NCBI GenBank assembly: GCA_025361565.1
Contig: JANYKN010000116.1
Span: 62,001 to 126,000 of the forward strand
Direction of reading: 5' to 3'
Length of the DNA stretch: 64,000 nt
Source of the DNA: Bacteroidota bacterium
GTDB lineage: Bacteria; Bacteroidota; Bacteroidia; Bacteroidales; NBLH01
Part shown: one piece after another, positions 43,403 through 53,885 of the stretch
How the letters are laid out: each line of letters begins with the position of its first letter
Position numbering within the stretch: position 1 is the first letter of the stretch
Notes under the pieces: generated by a model
What the model was told of the DNA's origin: nothing
Seen by the model: only the letters and a program-made list of their open reading frames with translations
The model's database searches: none
Translations under genes and position numbers: made by a program

Positions 43403-46102
43403 TTAAATCGTAAAATAAAAGGTACTGCCTTTTCCTAATTCGCTTTCAGCCCAAATTTTTCCATCGTGTTTTTCAACAAATTCTTTACAGAGCAATAGAC
43501 CCAAACCGGTTCCTGTTTCATTTTTTGTTCCTTTAATTGTAACTTCGTGCGAAATACCAAATAGTTTTGACAATGTTTCGGGCGACATTCCAACACCATT
43601 GTCAGAAATTGATACCAAAATCGAATTTTGAACCTGTTTTGCACCAACATTAATTTGTCCGTTATCACTTGTGAATTTTATTGCATTTGAAACAAGATTG
43701 CGCAATATTGTTTTTAACATATTTTCATCTGCATTAACGTGGCATATTTCTGAAGATAAATATTTTATTGCTATATTTTTATTAGTGGCTGCCAGTTTCA
43801 TATTATCAATAATGTCATTGCAAATTATTGTAAAATCCAATATTTTAGGTTCATAAGGTATTTTGCCAGATTGAGCTCTGGCCCACATTAATATATCTTC
43901 CAATAATTTATACGTTTTTTGTGCCGAATTATTTATTATATGTAACTGTTTTTCAATTTTCTCAATATCATAATTTCGAATTTTTTTTATTAGTAAGTTC
44001 AGAAAACCAAGTATGGAATTAAAAGGACTTTTTAAATCATGAGCAAGAATAGAAATGAACCGGTCTTTATCAGCATTAAGCTCTTTTAGTTCCTGATTTT
44101 GCTGTTGAATTATTAATTCGGATTTTTTGCGCTCGGTAACATCCATGAAAATTTCCAGCATTGCTTTCTTTCCCATATAAATCATTCCGGTATGAATGAT
44201 TTCAAATATTTTTCCACCCAAAACACCATGAGATTGATAAATATTAGTTTCGCCTAACTTTATCCCGGAATGCAAGGGGCAATCTGAACATTGTTTTTTA
44301 TCATCTCGGTAAAGCTCCCAACATTTTGTAGAAAACACTCTTTCTCCAAAAATATGTTGCAAATTTTCACTCTGAAAAATAATATTTCCTGATTCATCCA
44401 CGATATCCATTCCAAATGGTATGGTTTTCAATAATGTTTTATTTAATTGATCACTTTCTTCAGCTTTTTCTTTGGCTTCCTGCAATTCTTTCCTTGATTT
44501 TATTCGTTCCAGGATTATTGAAATCCTTTCGGCATATGCATTTATAAGCCTTTGTTCAAAAATATCAATAAATTTAATGTCCTGGGTATATGCTACAATT
44601 AATTCACCTCTTTGTTTTCCTAATATATAAATAGGTGCAGATAAATATTTTCTTCTTTTTAATAGTTTAAAGTCTTCAATATTGCAGTATTTTTTATTAT
44701 CGATTTCAAGCGAAACATAAACTTTATCAGGAAATTGCATGCTTTCCGGAACTACAATTTTTACAAATTCGTTAAAAACATCCTCATGATTTTCAAACTG
44801 TTCGGTGAGTAAGCCCAATGAATAAATTCCATTAAGCTCTTTAATCCTTTCCTTTAAATTTCGTTCACTTTTTTCGGTATTTTCTTTGGCTTTAATTAGT
44901 TCCTCTTCGGCTTGTTTTCGTCCGGAGATATCTGTTTTTACTGCAATATAATCGGTTATTTCATTTTGCTCATTCAACACCGGAGAAATAATTGCCTCCT
45001 CAGTATAAAACGCTCCATTTTTCTTTTTATTTATAAATTCACCCTGCCATGTTTTACCGGAACTAATTGTAGACCATAAATCTAAATAGACTGCTTCATT
45101 GGTTTTTCCTGATTTTAATATGCGTGGATTAATGCCTTTTGCTTCTTCAAAAGAATAACCGGTGGTTGCAGTAAATGAAGGGTTTATGTACTCAATTTCG
45201 CCCATGGAATTTGTTATTGCAATAGTTACAGGACTTTGATCAACGGCAATTTTCAATTTACGAAGTTCTAATTCAGCCTGCTTACGCTTAGTTATATCTC
45301 TTGCAATATTCATTAAAGCGGGTTTATTCTTGTAATTGATTAATATTGCGGATACTTCTGTATTTCGATGTATTCCTAATTTGTCTTTAATAATTACTTC
45401 AAAATCAAGCTTGCCTAAAATTTTTATGGCTTTAATTCTATCCTTTATAATTTCATCTGGAACATCTATCAATAAATTTTTAATGCTCAAATTCATCAAT
45501 TCTTGATTGGGGTATCCAAGAATATCAGATGATGCATCATTAGCCTCAATAAAATTCGATGGCATGCCATCTGGATTAATCGTTAAAATGGTAATACTGT
45601 CTCTGTTCGCATTGAAAAGCATACGATATTTCTCTTCATTTTCCTTTAGAATGCCTTCAGCCCTTTTGCGCTCAGTAATATCCCTCACTGTTCCGAGCAC
45701 AAAATCTTTATTGTTTATTTTAACTACTTTCCCAATTATTTCCGTACAAAATTGGGTGTTATCTTTACGTTGTAAAATTACTTCCAATGGCGAGCCTTGC
45801 AAATTGGTTTTACTCTCATTAAAAATATGTGGTTGTGATTTTGCATTCAGATCAAAGACGCTCATTTTCAATAACTCAGCAGATGAATAACCAGTCATCT
45901 CGCAAAACTTCTGGTTTACAAAAACATAATTTCCATCCATTTCTGCCAGAGCAATACCATCGGTTGCCTGATTTGCAATTTCATTGAATTTTCCTTCAGT
46001 TTCAATTAGTGAAAGCTCAATATCTTTTTTATTTAATAAAAGCTTTTTCAGAATTTCGATTTCTTTCTCTAATTCCTGATATGTTGGTTTTATTTTTGTC
46101 AT
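43403..46102 (-). CDS. histidine kinase with a Cys-rich PAS domain
   Basis: 899 residues, cytoplasmic. PAS at about 35-148, 155-272 and 283-397, a GAF-like region 415-537, a fourth PAS 553-657, HisKA with His688 (SILAHDLKSPFNSILGF), and an ATPase to the end (NLVSNAIKFTSDNGQI, DNGVGM, GTGLGLLLCKEF). The last PAS contains KCWELYRDDKKQCSDCPLH: three Cys in a C-x10-C-x2-C arrangement, a pattern seen in PAS domains thought to bind metal or react to redox state. Its HisKA-ATPase half is closely similar to that of the kinase at 36986-40123, pointing to duplication. Confidence 0.92.
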   Translation of the reverse strand: MTKIKPTYQELEKEIEILKKLLLNKKDIELSLIETEGKFNEIANQATDGIALAEMDGNYVFVNQKFCEMTGYSSAELLKMSVFDLNAKSQPHIFNESKTNLQGSPLEVILQRKDNTQFCTEIIGKVVKINNKDFVLGTVRDITERKRAEGILKENEEKYRMLFNANRDSITILTINPDGMPSNFIEANDASSDILGYPNQELMNLSIKNLLIDVPDEIIKDRIKAIKILGKLDFEVIIKDKLGIHRNTEVSAILINYKNKPALMNIARDITKRKQAELELRKLKIAVDQSPVTIAITNSMGEIEYINPSFTATTGYSFEEAKGINPRILKSGKTNEAVYLDLWSTISSGKTWQGEFINKKKNGAFYTEEAIISPVLNEQNEITDYIAVKTDISGRKQAEEELIKAKENTEKSERNLKERIKELNGIYSLGLLTEQFENHEDVFNEFVKIVVPESMQFPDKVYVSLEIDNKKYCNIEDFKLLKRRKYLSAPIYILGKQRGELIVAYTQDIKFIDIFEQRLINAYAERISIILERIKSRKELQEAKEKAEESDQLNKTLLKTIPFGMDIVDESGNIIFQSENLQHIFGERVFSTKCWELYRDDKKQCSDCPLHSGIKLGETNIYQSHGVLGGKIFEIIHTGMIYMGKKAMLEIFMDVTERKKSELIIQQQNQELKELNADKDRFISILAHDLKSPFNSILGFLNLLIKKIRNYDIEKIEKQLHIINNSAQKTYKLLEDILMWARAQSGKIPYEPKILDFTIICNDIIDNMKLAATNKNIAIKYLSSEICHVNADENMLKTILRNLVSNAIKFTSDNGQINVGAKQVQNSILVSISDNGVGMSPETLSKLFGISHEVTIKGTKNETGTGLGLLLCKEFVEKHDGKIWAESELGKGSTFYFTI

Positions 46103-46227
46103 TGCATTATTACTTTTCTGTATTTTATTTCAATTCTAAATTTTATTTTGCAAATTGTTTCTAAAAATTTTAAATCAATAAATCTTCCGCTTAGTTCTTT
46201 TATCAAACAACTTTGAAAACATGGATT

Positions 46228-49200
46228 TCATTTTACACCAATGTATTTGATCAGTTTTTGCTTTAGTTCTTCTTCATTAACTGGCTTAGTAACATAATCA
46301 TTAAAAATATCGGCAAATTGTTCTTTTTCACTTTCGAGTGCATAGGCGGTTAATGCGATAACCGGCATTCCTGGCCTGAATTCTTTTATCCTTTTTGCCG
46401 CTATGTTCCCAGCCATTTTGGGCATTTTTATATCCATCAGAATAATATCAACTTTTGACATATTCCTGCAATAATCGACGGCTTCTATTCCATTAGTAGC
46501 ATGCAAAATTTTAGCTTTTGAAGGCTCTAGAAATTCTTTAATGAGTAAAAAATTCGAAAATTCATCTTCTGCAATTAGGATCACTTTATTTTCAAAATTA
46601 AATCCGGTTGAATGCTGAACTATTATCTTTTCTATTGTTTCTGCAGGTTTGAAAGGCATAGTAAAACTTATAGTAGTTCCTTTATTAATTTCAGATTTCA
46701 ACTCTATTTTTCCACCCAATAGTTCAATATATGCCTTTGCAATGCTTAATCCTACACCATTTCCTCCAAAATTACGGGTTGATCCAATTTCAACCTGCCT
46801 AAAAGGTTCAAATATTTTTTGTTGCATTTCTTTCTGAATTCCAATACCACTATCACTTACAGAAAAAACAAATTCATTTTCTTCCGAAAGACAACAACCT
46901 ATTTTAATTGTTCCTTCAAATGTGAATTTGATTGCATTATTAATTAAATGTTTGATTATTTGGGTTAATTTATAACTATCAGAAATGGTTTCAAATTGGT
47001 TATGTTTTAGATTTATATTGAATAGCAATTCTAAATTTTTATCATTTGCTAGTTTATTGTACTGATTGTAAATTTCGTCGAAAATAGATTGCAAGTTTAC
47101 TTTTTTCTGATATAATATGGTTTGATTTGCTTGTATTTCGGAAATTTCAATAACATTAGTTACAATATCAAGCAATTGATTGCACCCTTTTTGAACAATT
47201 TGAAAATAGTTTTCACGTTTGCAAGAATCCACGGTATCACTTATTAAAAATTTAGAAAATCCAATGATTGAATTCAGTGGTGTCCTTATCTCATGAGAAA
47301 TATTGTTAAGAAATGCTGTTTTTAACTGATCGCTCTCTTCTGCCTTTTCTTTTGCTATTTCCAAAGCAGTTTGTGTTTGCCACAAATTTGTTAAGTCCTG
47401 TAAATTTGCCCAGGCTCCTATTATTTCATTTTGCCTGAAAATTGGTATCAGAAAGTATTTTATATAAACTGTTTTTCCCCATTTGCTGGTGTATGACATT
47501 TCATTTGTCACCACTATTTTTTTTCTCAGACATTTATTTATTTCATGTGTAAAACCATTATCAATTAATGGTTTAAATGTCATTACATTTATTTGTTTTG
47601 TGGCTTCCAATGAGGGAGAACCCAAAATTCTTATTGCAGCCGGATTTGCCTCCAATATTTGCCCGGAAGCTGTAAAAAATAAAAAACCAGTAAGTGTATT
47701 TTCGAACATACTTCGTACTTTATGTTCGCTTGCTTCCGCTTTTTCCCTTGAAACGATTAATTCTTCTTCTGCCCTTTTTCTTTCTGTAATATCGGTTGCC
47801 AATGTTATCAAAACTTCTTTGCCGAAATATTTTCCTTTTACCATCCATACTTCTTTTGGAAAAACAATTCCATCTTTTCTAATCCCCCAAAATTCATATT
47901 TCTGCGGTTTGCCCTGGTATGCAAGATTGGCAAATTCCGTAACTTTATTCATGTCATTTTTTCCTGGTGCCGAAAGTATTTCAGGAGTCTTACCAATTAA
48001 TTGTTCTATTTCATAACCATACATATCAACAGCTCCCTGGTTAACCGCTATATAGGTCAAATCGGGGTTTTGAATATAAATAGCTTGTTTAACAGTATTA
48101 AAAAGTCCAGTATAATTGCTTTCCCTTTCCAATAATTCTACTTCTGCACGTTTTCTCTCCGTAATATCATGATAATTTAAAAGCAATCCTCGAATTGTTG
48201 GATCAGCAATTCGGTTTATAGCGGTCAGTTCAATCCATTTATAACTTTTGTCCTTACATTTATATCTTAATTCTAAATTATTGGTGGCATTTGGATTAAC
48301 CAATATATCGTAAAAGGCCTTCTGGATATGCTCTTGATCATCAGGGTGAACATTTTCCAATGTGTGGGTGCCAATAAGTTCTTCAGGTTTCCATCCAAAT
48401 AATCTTTCAATATTCGGGCTTTTATATCTATTTATTCCATCGCTATCAACAATAGCGATAACATCAGCGATATTGGCAATCATAGCGCGCTGCTTTTCTT
48501 CATTTTCCTGTAGGGCTATTTCTGCTTGTTTGCGCTCGGTAATGTCACGAACGGTGGTAATTACGCCAACAATATCGCCCGAAGCATTAATTAAAGGGGC
48601 ACTAGTATCAGACGCCCACCCTGATTTTCCGGAAATAGGAATAGTAAATTGCAAATCAATTTCAGAGACTTTATCTCCAACAAGCACTTTTTTCAGTTGA
48701 TCGATAACGCCAGCATCCAATAAAAATGGGAATAAATCCGCAGGATATTTACCCAATACTTCCGATGCAGGTATTCCAATTAATTTTTCCATGAATGGAT
48801 TCCATACCTGATATTTCAGGTCAAGATCATAAACAACAATCCCTTCACTTGCACTTTGAATAATTTGATTGTTGAATTGATTGGATTCAATCAGCGCCAT
48901 CTCGGCTAACCTGAGTTTCTTTTCATTTTCGATCACCCTGCCAACTTTTTCAATAACGACAGGCATCATTTCGAGAAAGTGATTATCTTTTATAATATAA
49001 TCCCTGGCACCTAATTTCATCATTTCCACTGCAATGCGCTCATCGCCCTGACCTGTAGACACTATGAAAGGTGGTAATTGAATTTTTTTGGCAATTAATT
49101 TTGCAATAAAATCTTTGCCATTCATATCAGGAAGACTGTAATCCAATATCATCATAAACGGCTTGTTTATGCTTAACCACTCAAAAGCATCCTCCGCAGT

Positions 49201-49308
49201 TTGGGCACAGATTGTTTTTTTTCCAGCTTCTTCAATAATTTCTTTAAGCAATTCAATTAAGCCTGCATCATCTTCGATTATGAGAATTGTATTTATGTTC
49301 TCTACCAT
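46228..49308 (-). CDS. hybrid histidine kinase: receiver, 4 PAS, HisKA, ATPase, receiver
   Basis: 1026 residues with receivers at both ends. N-terminal receiver 5-122 (IIEDDAG, Asp56 in MMILDYSLPD); PAS about 140-258, 270-388, 397-511 and 528-645; HisKA with His672 (NISHEIRTPLNSIIGF); ATPase 775-893 (INNAIKFTFEG, DSGIGI, GGNGVGLSIAK); C-terminal receiver 908-1022 (IAEDEFSN, Asp959 in IILMDIKMPKM). An N-terminal receiver ahead of PAS domains suggests that this kinase itself takes input from another kinase. It starts 13 bases after the stop of the single-domain response regulator, so the two are co-translated and are likely partners. Confidence 0.92.
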   Translation of the reverse strand: MVENINTILIIEDDAGLIELLKEIIEEAGKKTICAQTAEDAFEWLSINKPFMMILDYSLPDMNGKDFIAKLIAKKIQLPPFIVSTGQGDERIAVEMMKLGARDYIIKDNHFLEMMPVVIEKVGRVIENEKKLRLAEMALIESNQFNNQIIQSASEGIVVYDLDLKYQVWNPFMEKLIGIPASEVLGKYPADLFPFLLDAGVIDQLKKVLVGDKVSEIDLQFTIPISGKSGWASDTSAPLINASGDIVGVITTVRDITERKQAEIALQENEEKQRAMIANIADVIAIVDSDGINRYKSPNIERLFGWKPEELIGTHTLENVHPDDQEHIQKAFYDILVNPNATNNLELRYKCKDKSYKWIELTAINRIADPTIRGLLLNYHDITERKRAEVELLERESNYTGLFNTVKQAIYIQNPDLTYIAVNQGAVDMYGYEIEQLIGKTPEILSAPGKNDMNKVTEFANLAYQGKPQKYEFWGIRKDGIVFPKEVWMVKGKYFGKEVLITLATDITERKRAEEELIVSREKAEASEHKVRSMFENTLTGFLFFTASGQILEANPAAIRILGSPSLEATKQINVMTFKPLIDNGFTHEINKCLRKKIVVTNEMSYTSKWGKTVYIKYFLIPIFRQNEIIGAWANLQDLTNLWQTQTALEIAKEKAEESDQLKTAFLNNISHEIRTPLNSIIGFSKFLISDTVDSCKRENYFQIVQKGCNQLLDIVTNVIEISEIQANQTILYQKKVNLQSIFDEIYNQYNKLANDKNLELLFNINLKHNQFETISDSYKLTQIIKHLINNAIKFTFEGTIKIGCCLSEENEFVFSVSDSGIGIQKEMQQKIFEPFRQVEIGSTRNFGGNGVGLSIAKAYIELLGGKIELKSEINKGTTISFTMPFKPAETIEKIIVQHSTGFNFENKVILIAEDEFSNFLLIKEFLEPSKAKILHATNGIEAVDYCRNMSKVDIILMDIKMPKMAGNIAAKRIKEFRPGMPVIALTAYALESEKEQFADIFNDYVTKPVNEEELKQKLIKYIGVK

Positions 49309-49321
49309 CTATGTTTGTTCT

Positions 49322-49753
49322 TTAAATCTTCACAACCTGAATAAATAGACCCAGGCGTTTCAAGGTTTCTGTAAATTTAATAAAATCAACGGGTTTTGTG
49401 ATATACAAATTGCAACCCATTTTATAACATGCTTCTACCTCTCTAGGATCGTCAGTTGTGGTTAGCATCATAATCGGAATATCTTTCAATTCGCCATTGG
49501 CTTTCATCCTTTTTAATACTTCAATGCCATCCATTTTTGGCATATTTATATCTAGTAATAGCAAATAGCTTTTATTTCTGTCGCGTTCAGTTTTGCCACC
49601 AGTTCTGGCCAAAAAGTTCCAAACTTCTTCGCCATCCTTAAAACGGATTATTTTATTACAAACGCCCGATTCTTCCAGCCCTTCTTTAATCAGTTCGGCA
49701 TGTCCGTCGTCGTCGTCTGCAATTAGTATTATCATTTCTTTATAGTTTTCCAT
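49322..49753 (-). CDS. single-domain response regulator, Rcp1-type
   Basis: 143 residues, a receiver and nothing else. The acidic pocket is ADDDDGHAELIKEGLEESG, the phosphorylated residue is Asp68 (LLLLDINMPKMDG), with the conserved Thr in MMLTTTDD and the KP near the end (YITKPVDF). The 'DDDDGHAEL' start and the long loop before Asp68 (RTGGKTERDRNKSY) are typical of the Rcp1 type, which partners with phytochrome-like PAS kinases having HDLRSPL-type His boxes, as in the kinase encoded just upstream (49908-53885). It has no output domain, so it should work by protein contact or as a phosphate shuttle. Confidence 0.92.
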   Translation of the reverse strand: MENYKEMIILIADDDDGHAELIKEGLEESGVCNKIIRFKDGEEVWNFLARTGGKTERDRNKSYLLLLDINMPKMDGIEVLKRMKANGELKDIPIMMLTTTDDPREVEACYKMGCNLYITKPVDFIKFTETLKRLGLFIQVVKI

Positions 49754-49907
49754 TTTATAAATAGTTTATAATTCAATAATTAGATTTTGTTTAACTTTTA
49801 ATTTATTGTTTTTTATAGGATTAAGATTCTTTAATATTAAAATTAATGTGTATTCTTCAAGGAATATCAATCATACCAATGATTTTTTGGTTCTTTTCAC
49901 CTTTTAA

Positions 49908-52900
49908 TTATTCTGTAAATTCGTTACTTTGCAATTCGATATAAAAAGTACTTCCTCTTCCAAATTCAGATTCAGCCCAAATTTTACCTTTGTGTTTATC
50001 TGCAATTCTTTTGGCAAGGCTCAGTCCAATTCCTTCGCCTGCCTCTGGCAATGTAGAATCTACTCGATAAAATACATCCCAAATTTTCTCAAGATGCCTA
50101 GGATCAATCCCGATGCCTGAATCTTTTATACTATAAATAATTTTGTTGTAATGCAATTTGGCTGCAATTTCTAATGTAAATTGCTTTTTATCGTCACGGT
50201 ATTTAATAGCATTTCCAATTATATTTGAAAATAGCTGATTCAATTGGTTTTCATCTCCATAGCAATTAGGTAATTCTTCGATTATCACTTTGGCTGATAT
50301 TTCTGTTATCTGGAAATTAAAAACAGCTAAAATTGTTTTGAATAATTGATTCATATCAATTTTTCTAATGTTCATTTTAATTCGTCCCGTTCTGGATATT
50401 TGCAACAGACCGTTTATCAGAGTATCCATTTTGGTAACATTGGAAAAAATAAAATTCAATGTTTTAGGGATGTCTTCATTTGTAGTTTTATTAATTTTTA
50501 TTTGAGATTCCTTATCGAGCTGGATTTCAGCAACAAAAGCATTGATTGAATCGGCCTGTTTTTGCAATCGCTGGCTAAATCCTTGGATATTTACCAAAGG
50601 CGATCTCAGATCATGTGAAGCTACATAAAGATAGTTTTCGAGTTCTTTGTTTTTTGCTGTAATTGCTTCTTGTATTTGTTGATTAGCAGTAATATCTGTA
50701 GTAATTGTTGCAAATCTATTCTTTTGTGGCGAAACCACTGAAATCATAAAGTGCTTATCCATAGGTGCATAAAAGGTAGTATACTCAAATGGGACACCTG
50801 TTTTTCCCACTTTACTATATTCTTCTATATATGGCGGGGTTTCGGCCTGATATACTTCAGTTGCCAGTTTTCCGACAGCATCTATTTTTTTAATGCCGGT
50901 AATTTGAGTGAATGCTTCATTGCAATCAGTTATTCTATAATTTATTGCTTCTCCATCATCATCATAAACCAAATCATGCAATACAACCATTTCTGTCATT
51001 GAGCCAAAAAGTGTACTAAGTTTTTCTTCACTTTCACGTAGTTTTTTTTCTGCGATATTTCGTTCAGTAACATCGTATACAACCCCAAAAATAATGTTGT
51101 TCTTTTTGTCATGATCAGCTAATGAATGAATATCAACTATTTTACCGTCATTTGGTCTACAGATTTTAAATTCAAGATTGTAAGGTATCTCCTTAGTAAT
51201 CAGATCAACAAGTGCTTTATTCAGCATATCCCGATATTCAGGCAATGGGATTTTCTGTACAAAATCAAGTGACATTTTATCTTTATCAACTCCATATATG
51301 ATACTTGCTCCAATTGAAGCTATCATCTGCTTAGAATCAAGCATTAATTTCCAATTTCCAATTTTTGCCACCTTTTCTGCACGAGCCAAACGAAACTCAC
51401 TTTCATGTAATGATTCCTCAGCATGCTTACGTTCTGTAATGTCCTCGTGCATCAAAACAAAGCGTTCCGGCTTTCCGCTTCCATCATTTAAAGGAAAAAT
51501 CAGCATCCGAATCCATACAGGAACATCAGGAAATTCCTCTTTTACTTGATGTGCATTGTAATAAAAATCTGGAAAATGAACCACTTCGCCATTTTTTGCA
51601 CGCATTAATAATTCGCCTAAACCTTGGTTCAAAAGAATAGGATCAGTAAATAAACAATATTCGGGTGGAGGAACTGCTCCAAAAAGTTTTGTATGCGCTG
51701 GATTTACACTTAGTGTATAACTTTCTTTATCAAGTATTTGTATCGACATCGGATTTTTATCAATGATGTCTCTCAACATTCTTTCTGTTTTCTTGCGTTC
51801 GGTGATATCCCGGTGAAAGCCTAAAACATACCTCTTGTCTCCAATGTTCACAAGGTTTGCTGATACTTCAATAGGGATTTTTTGACCATTCTTGCAAAAA
51901 TGTTCAACCTCAAAAGTCATAGATTCCCCGGCTAACAATTTTTTCATTCGTAAAGGTGCCAGTTGAGCAGTTTCCGGTGCATCAAGTTCCTTCAAATTCA
52001 TTTTCATCAATTCTTCAAGTGTGTATCCATGCATTTGGGCAAAAGACTCATTTATTGCGACAATATCACCTTGGTGGCTTATCTGAAAAATCCCATCTTT
52101 TGCACTTTCAAATAATGCACGAAACTTTTCCTCACTCTCCCTGATTTTTTCTTCAGATTGTTTACGCTCTGAAATATCCCGTGAGAAAAATGATGCTCCT
52201 ATTACTTTTCCATCCACAATAATCGGATTCATTGATACTTCGATATAAAGTACAATATTCCCTATATCTATTTTATCTTCGAAAATGAAATGCTCTTTTG
52301 TCAATGCACGATCATAACGCTCCTTCCACATGGGACGAATTGGCTCGGGAACTGCATTTAGTAAATTCATTCCAGGTTTTAGATGAATTCCAAAACTTAG
52401 AAAGAAGGCTTGTTCGAATACGCCATTTATATATATGATTTCGTAAGCAGTGTTGATTGCCCAAATGCTATCAAAAGTATTTTCAATGATGGCAGTCAAA
52501 TTGGCCCTGCTCACAAATAAAGCTTCTTCGGCTTGCTTACGCGAGGAAATATCCCTGCTTGCTGCATGTATTTCAACAACAGCTTCTGTTTCAAGATTTA
52601 TGATAGAGCGGCTATTTGTCTCGAGCCAAATATATTTACCATTCTTGCATCGCATACGAAATATGGTGCCTGATAAAACAGGCTGTTCAACTATTGTTGA
52701 TCGGGATTTTTCAACTTTTGAAATATCATCCGGATGAACATACTCAAATGCAGAATGTCCAATTAAGTCTTCGGGTTCATAACCTAATAAAATCTTACAA
52801 GAAGGCGAAACATAAAGAAAAATGCCTTGTGCATCATGACGGGCAATCATATCGGTTGAATTTTCTGCAAGCAAACGAAAGAGTGATTCGCTTTGTTTTA

Positions 52901-53885
52901 ATAAATCTTCAGCATGTTTGCGTTCGGTGATATCTCTGTTACTAATTCGTCTTCCGATATAACTATGGTACTTATCAAAAACCGGTCTACATATATGGCT
53001 AATACAAACTATAGAACCATCTCTTTTAACAATTCTAAAATCTATTTCGCCAACTTCATTAAAATTTTCTGCTAATTGATACTTTTTAAAATGGCTGACA
53101 AACAATTCATTATCATCAGGAAATATAATTTTTTGAAATAATCCGGGATCTGAAATAAATTCTTCAGTTTTATAGCCTGTAATGCGTTCGCAGGATGATG
53201 AAATATATAGCAATTCATCTTTTTCATTTAGCCAGTATTCCCAATCATAAGTGAAATCAGCAACTATACGGAATTTTTCTTCATTCTTCTCCAAGCTTTC
53301 TTTCGATTTCTCTATTTCCGCCATTTTAGAATGTAAAGTCAAATTTGCTTCTTTTAATTCTTCATTGATTTGATAATACTCTTCATTTTTCTCTTTCAAA
53401 AGAAGATCGGCTTGTTTTTGAATAGTAACATCAGTAAAAATATTGGAAAAGTAGCCCTTTCTATGAGAGAATATCTGAACATTAAAATATCTGTTGAAGG
53501 ATTTTGAAAAATACTCATATGAAAATGGAATTCCTGTTACCGCCACATTGCAAAATTGTTTTACAATTTCCATGTCAACTTTTGGATTGACGGTTTTTAT
53601 TGATTTACCGATAATTTCGGAAACAGTTAAACCGGTATGTGTTTCGTAAGCTTTATTTGCCTCAAGGATAAGATAGTCATAAGGATTATTTTCCTTGTCA
53701 AAAATGACCTGGTTTAATGAATAGCCCAACGGAATAGCGTCATAAAGATTTTTGTATTTTTCACAACAATCATGCTCATCTGTGTTATAAGATAATTTTG
53801 AAATTAATTCCTTATTCTCGCTTTCCAATTGATACACTTTTTCAATGAGCGCTTCGAATGTTAAATCCTTATTTAGCATGTCCAT
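49908..53885 (-). CDS. giant histidine kinase with 8 PAS domains
   Basis: 1325 residues, the largest protein in the window, without membrane segments. PAS domains at about 45-155, 205-320, 335-450, 460-575, 588-700, 705-820, 833-945 and 955-1067, most ending in the PAC signature D(I/V)TERK. A coiled coil spans 160-205. HisKA has His1091 (YVASHDLRSPLVNIQGF), the phytochrome-associated type, and the ATPase follows (NIIGNAIKYRDD, DSGIGI, GEGIGLSLAKR). No receiver is attached; the Rcp1-type protein encoded 154 bases downstream is the obvious partner. It is the first gene of the long minus-strand kinase series. No ligand can be predicted. Confidence 0.93.
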   Translation of the reverse strand: MDMLNKDLTFEALIEKVYQLESENKELISKLSYNTDEHDCCEKYKNLYDAIPLGYSLNQVIFDKENNPYDYLILEANKAYETHTGLTVSEIIGKSIKTVNPKVDMEIVKQFCNVAVTGIPFSYEYFSKSFNRYFNVQIFSHRKGYFSNIFTDVTIQKQADLLLKEKNEEYYQINEELKEANLTLHSKMAEIEKSKESLEKNEEKFRIVADFTYDWEYWLNEKDELLYISSSCERITGYKTEEFISDPGLFQKIIFPDDNELFVSHFKKYQLAENFNEVGEIDFRIVKRDGSIVCISHICRPVFDKYHSYIGRRISNRDITERKHAEDLLKQSESLFRLLAENSTDMIARHDAQGIFLYVSPSCKILLGYEPEDLIGHSAFEYVHPDDISKVEKSRSTIVEQPVLSGTIFRMRCKNGKYIWLETNSRSIINLETEAVVEIHAASRDISSRKQAEEALFVSRANLTAIIENTFDSIWAINTAYEIIYINGVFEQAFFLSFGIHLKPGMNLLNAVPEPIRPMWKERYDRALTKEHFIFEDKIDIGNIVLYIEVSMNPIIVDGKVIGASFFSRDISERKQSEEKIRESEEKFRALFESAKDGIFQISHQGDIVAINESFAQMHGYTLEELMKMNLKELDAPETAQLAPLRMKKLLAGESMTFEVEHFCKNGQKIPIEVSANLVNIGDKRYVLGFHRDITERKKTERMLRDIIDKNPMSIQILDKESYTLSVNPAHTKLFGAVPPPEYCLFTDPILLNQGLGELLMRAKNGEVVHFPDFYYNAHQVKEEFPDVPVWIRMLIFPLNDGSGKPERFVLMHEDITERKHAEESLHESEFRLARAEKVAKIGNWKLMLDSKQMIASIGASIIYGVDKDKMSLDFVQKIPLPEYRDMLNKALVDLITKEIPYNLEFKICRPNDGKIVDIHSLADHDKKNNIIFGVVYDVTERNIAEKKLRESEEKLSTLFGSMTEMVVLHDLVYDDDGEAINYRITDCNEAFTQITGIKKIDAVGKLATEVYQAETPPYIEEYSKVGKTGVPFEYTTFYAPMDKHFMISVVSPQKNRFATITTDITANQQIQEAITAKNKELENYLYVASHDLRSPLVNIQGFSQRLQKQADSINAFVAEIQLDKESQIKINKTTNEDIPKTLNFIFSNVTKMDTLINGLLQISRTGRIKMNIRKIDMNQLFKTILAVFNFQITEISAKVIIEELPNCYGDENQLNQLFSNIIGNAIKYRDDKKQFTLEIAAKLHYNKIIYSIKDSGIGIDPRHLEKIWDVFYRVDSTLPEAGEGIGLSLAKRIADKHKGKIWAESEFGRGSTFYIELQSNEFTE

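Noticed and set aside
26481-53885. Kinase cluster as a phage-defence island
   Set aside because: All parts are signalling domains; no nuclease, effector or mobile-element gene is present.
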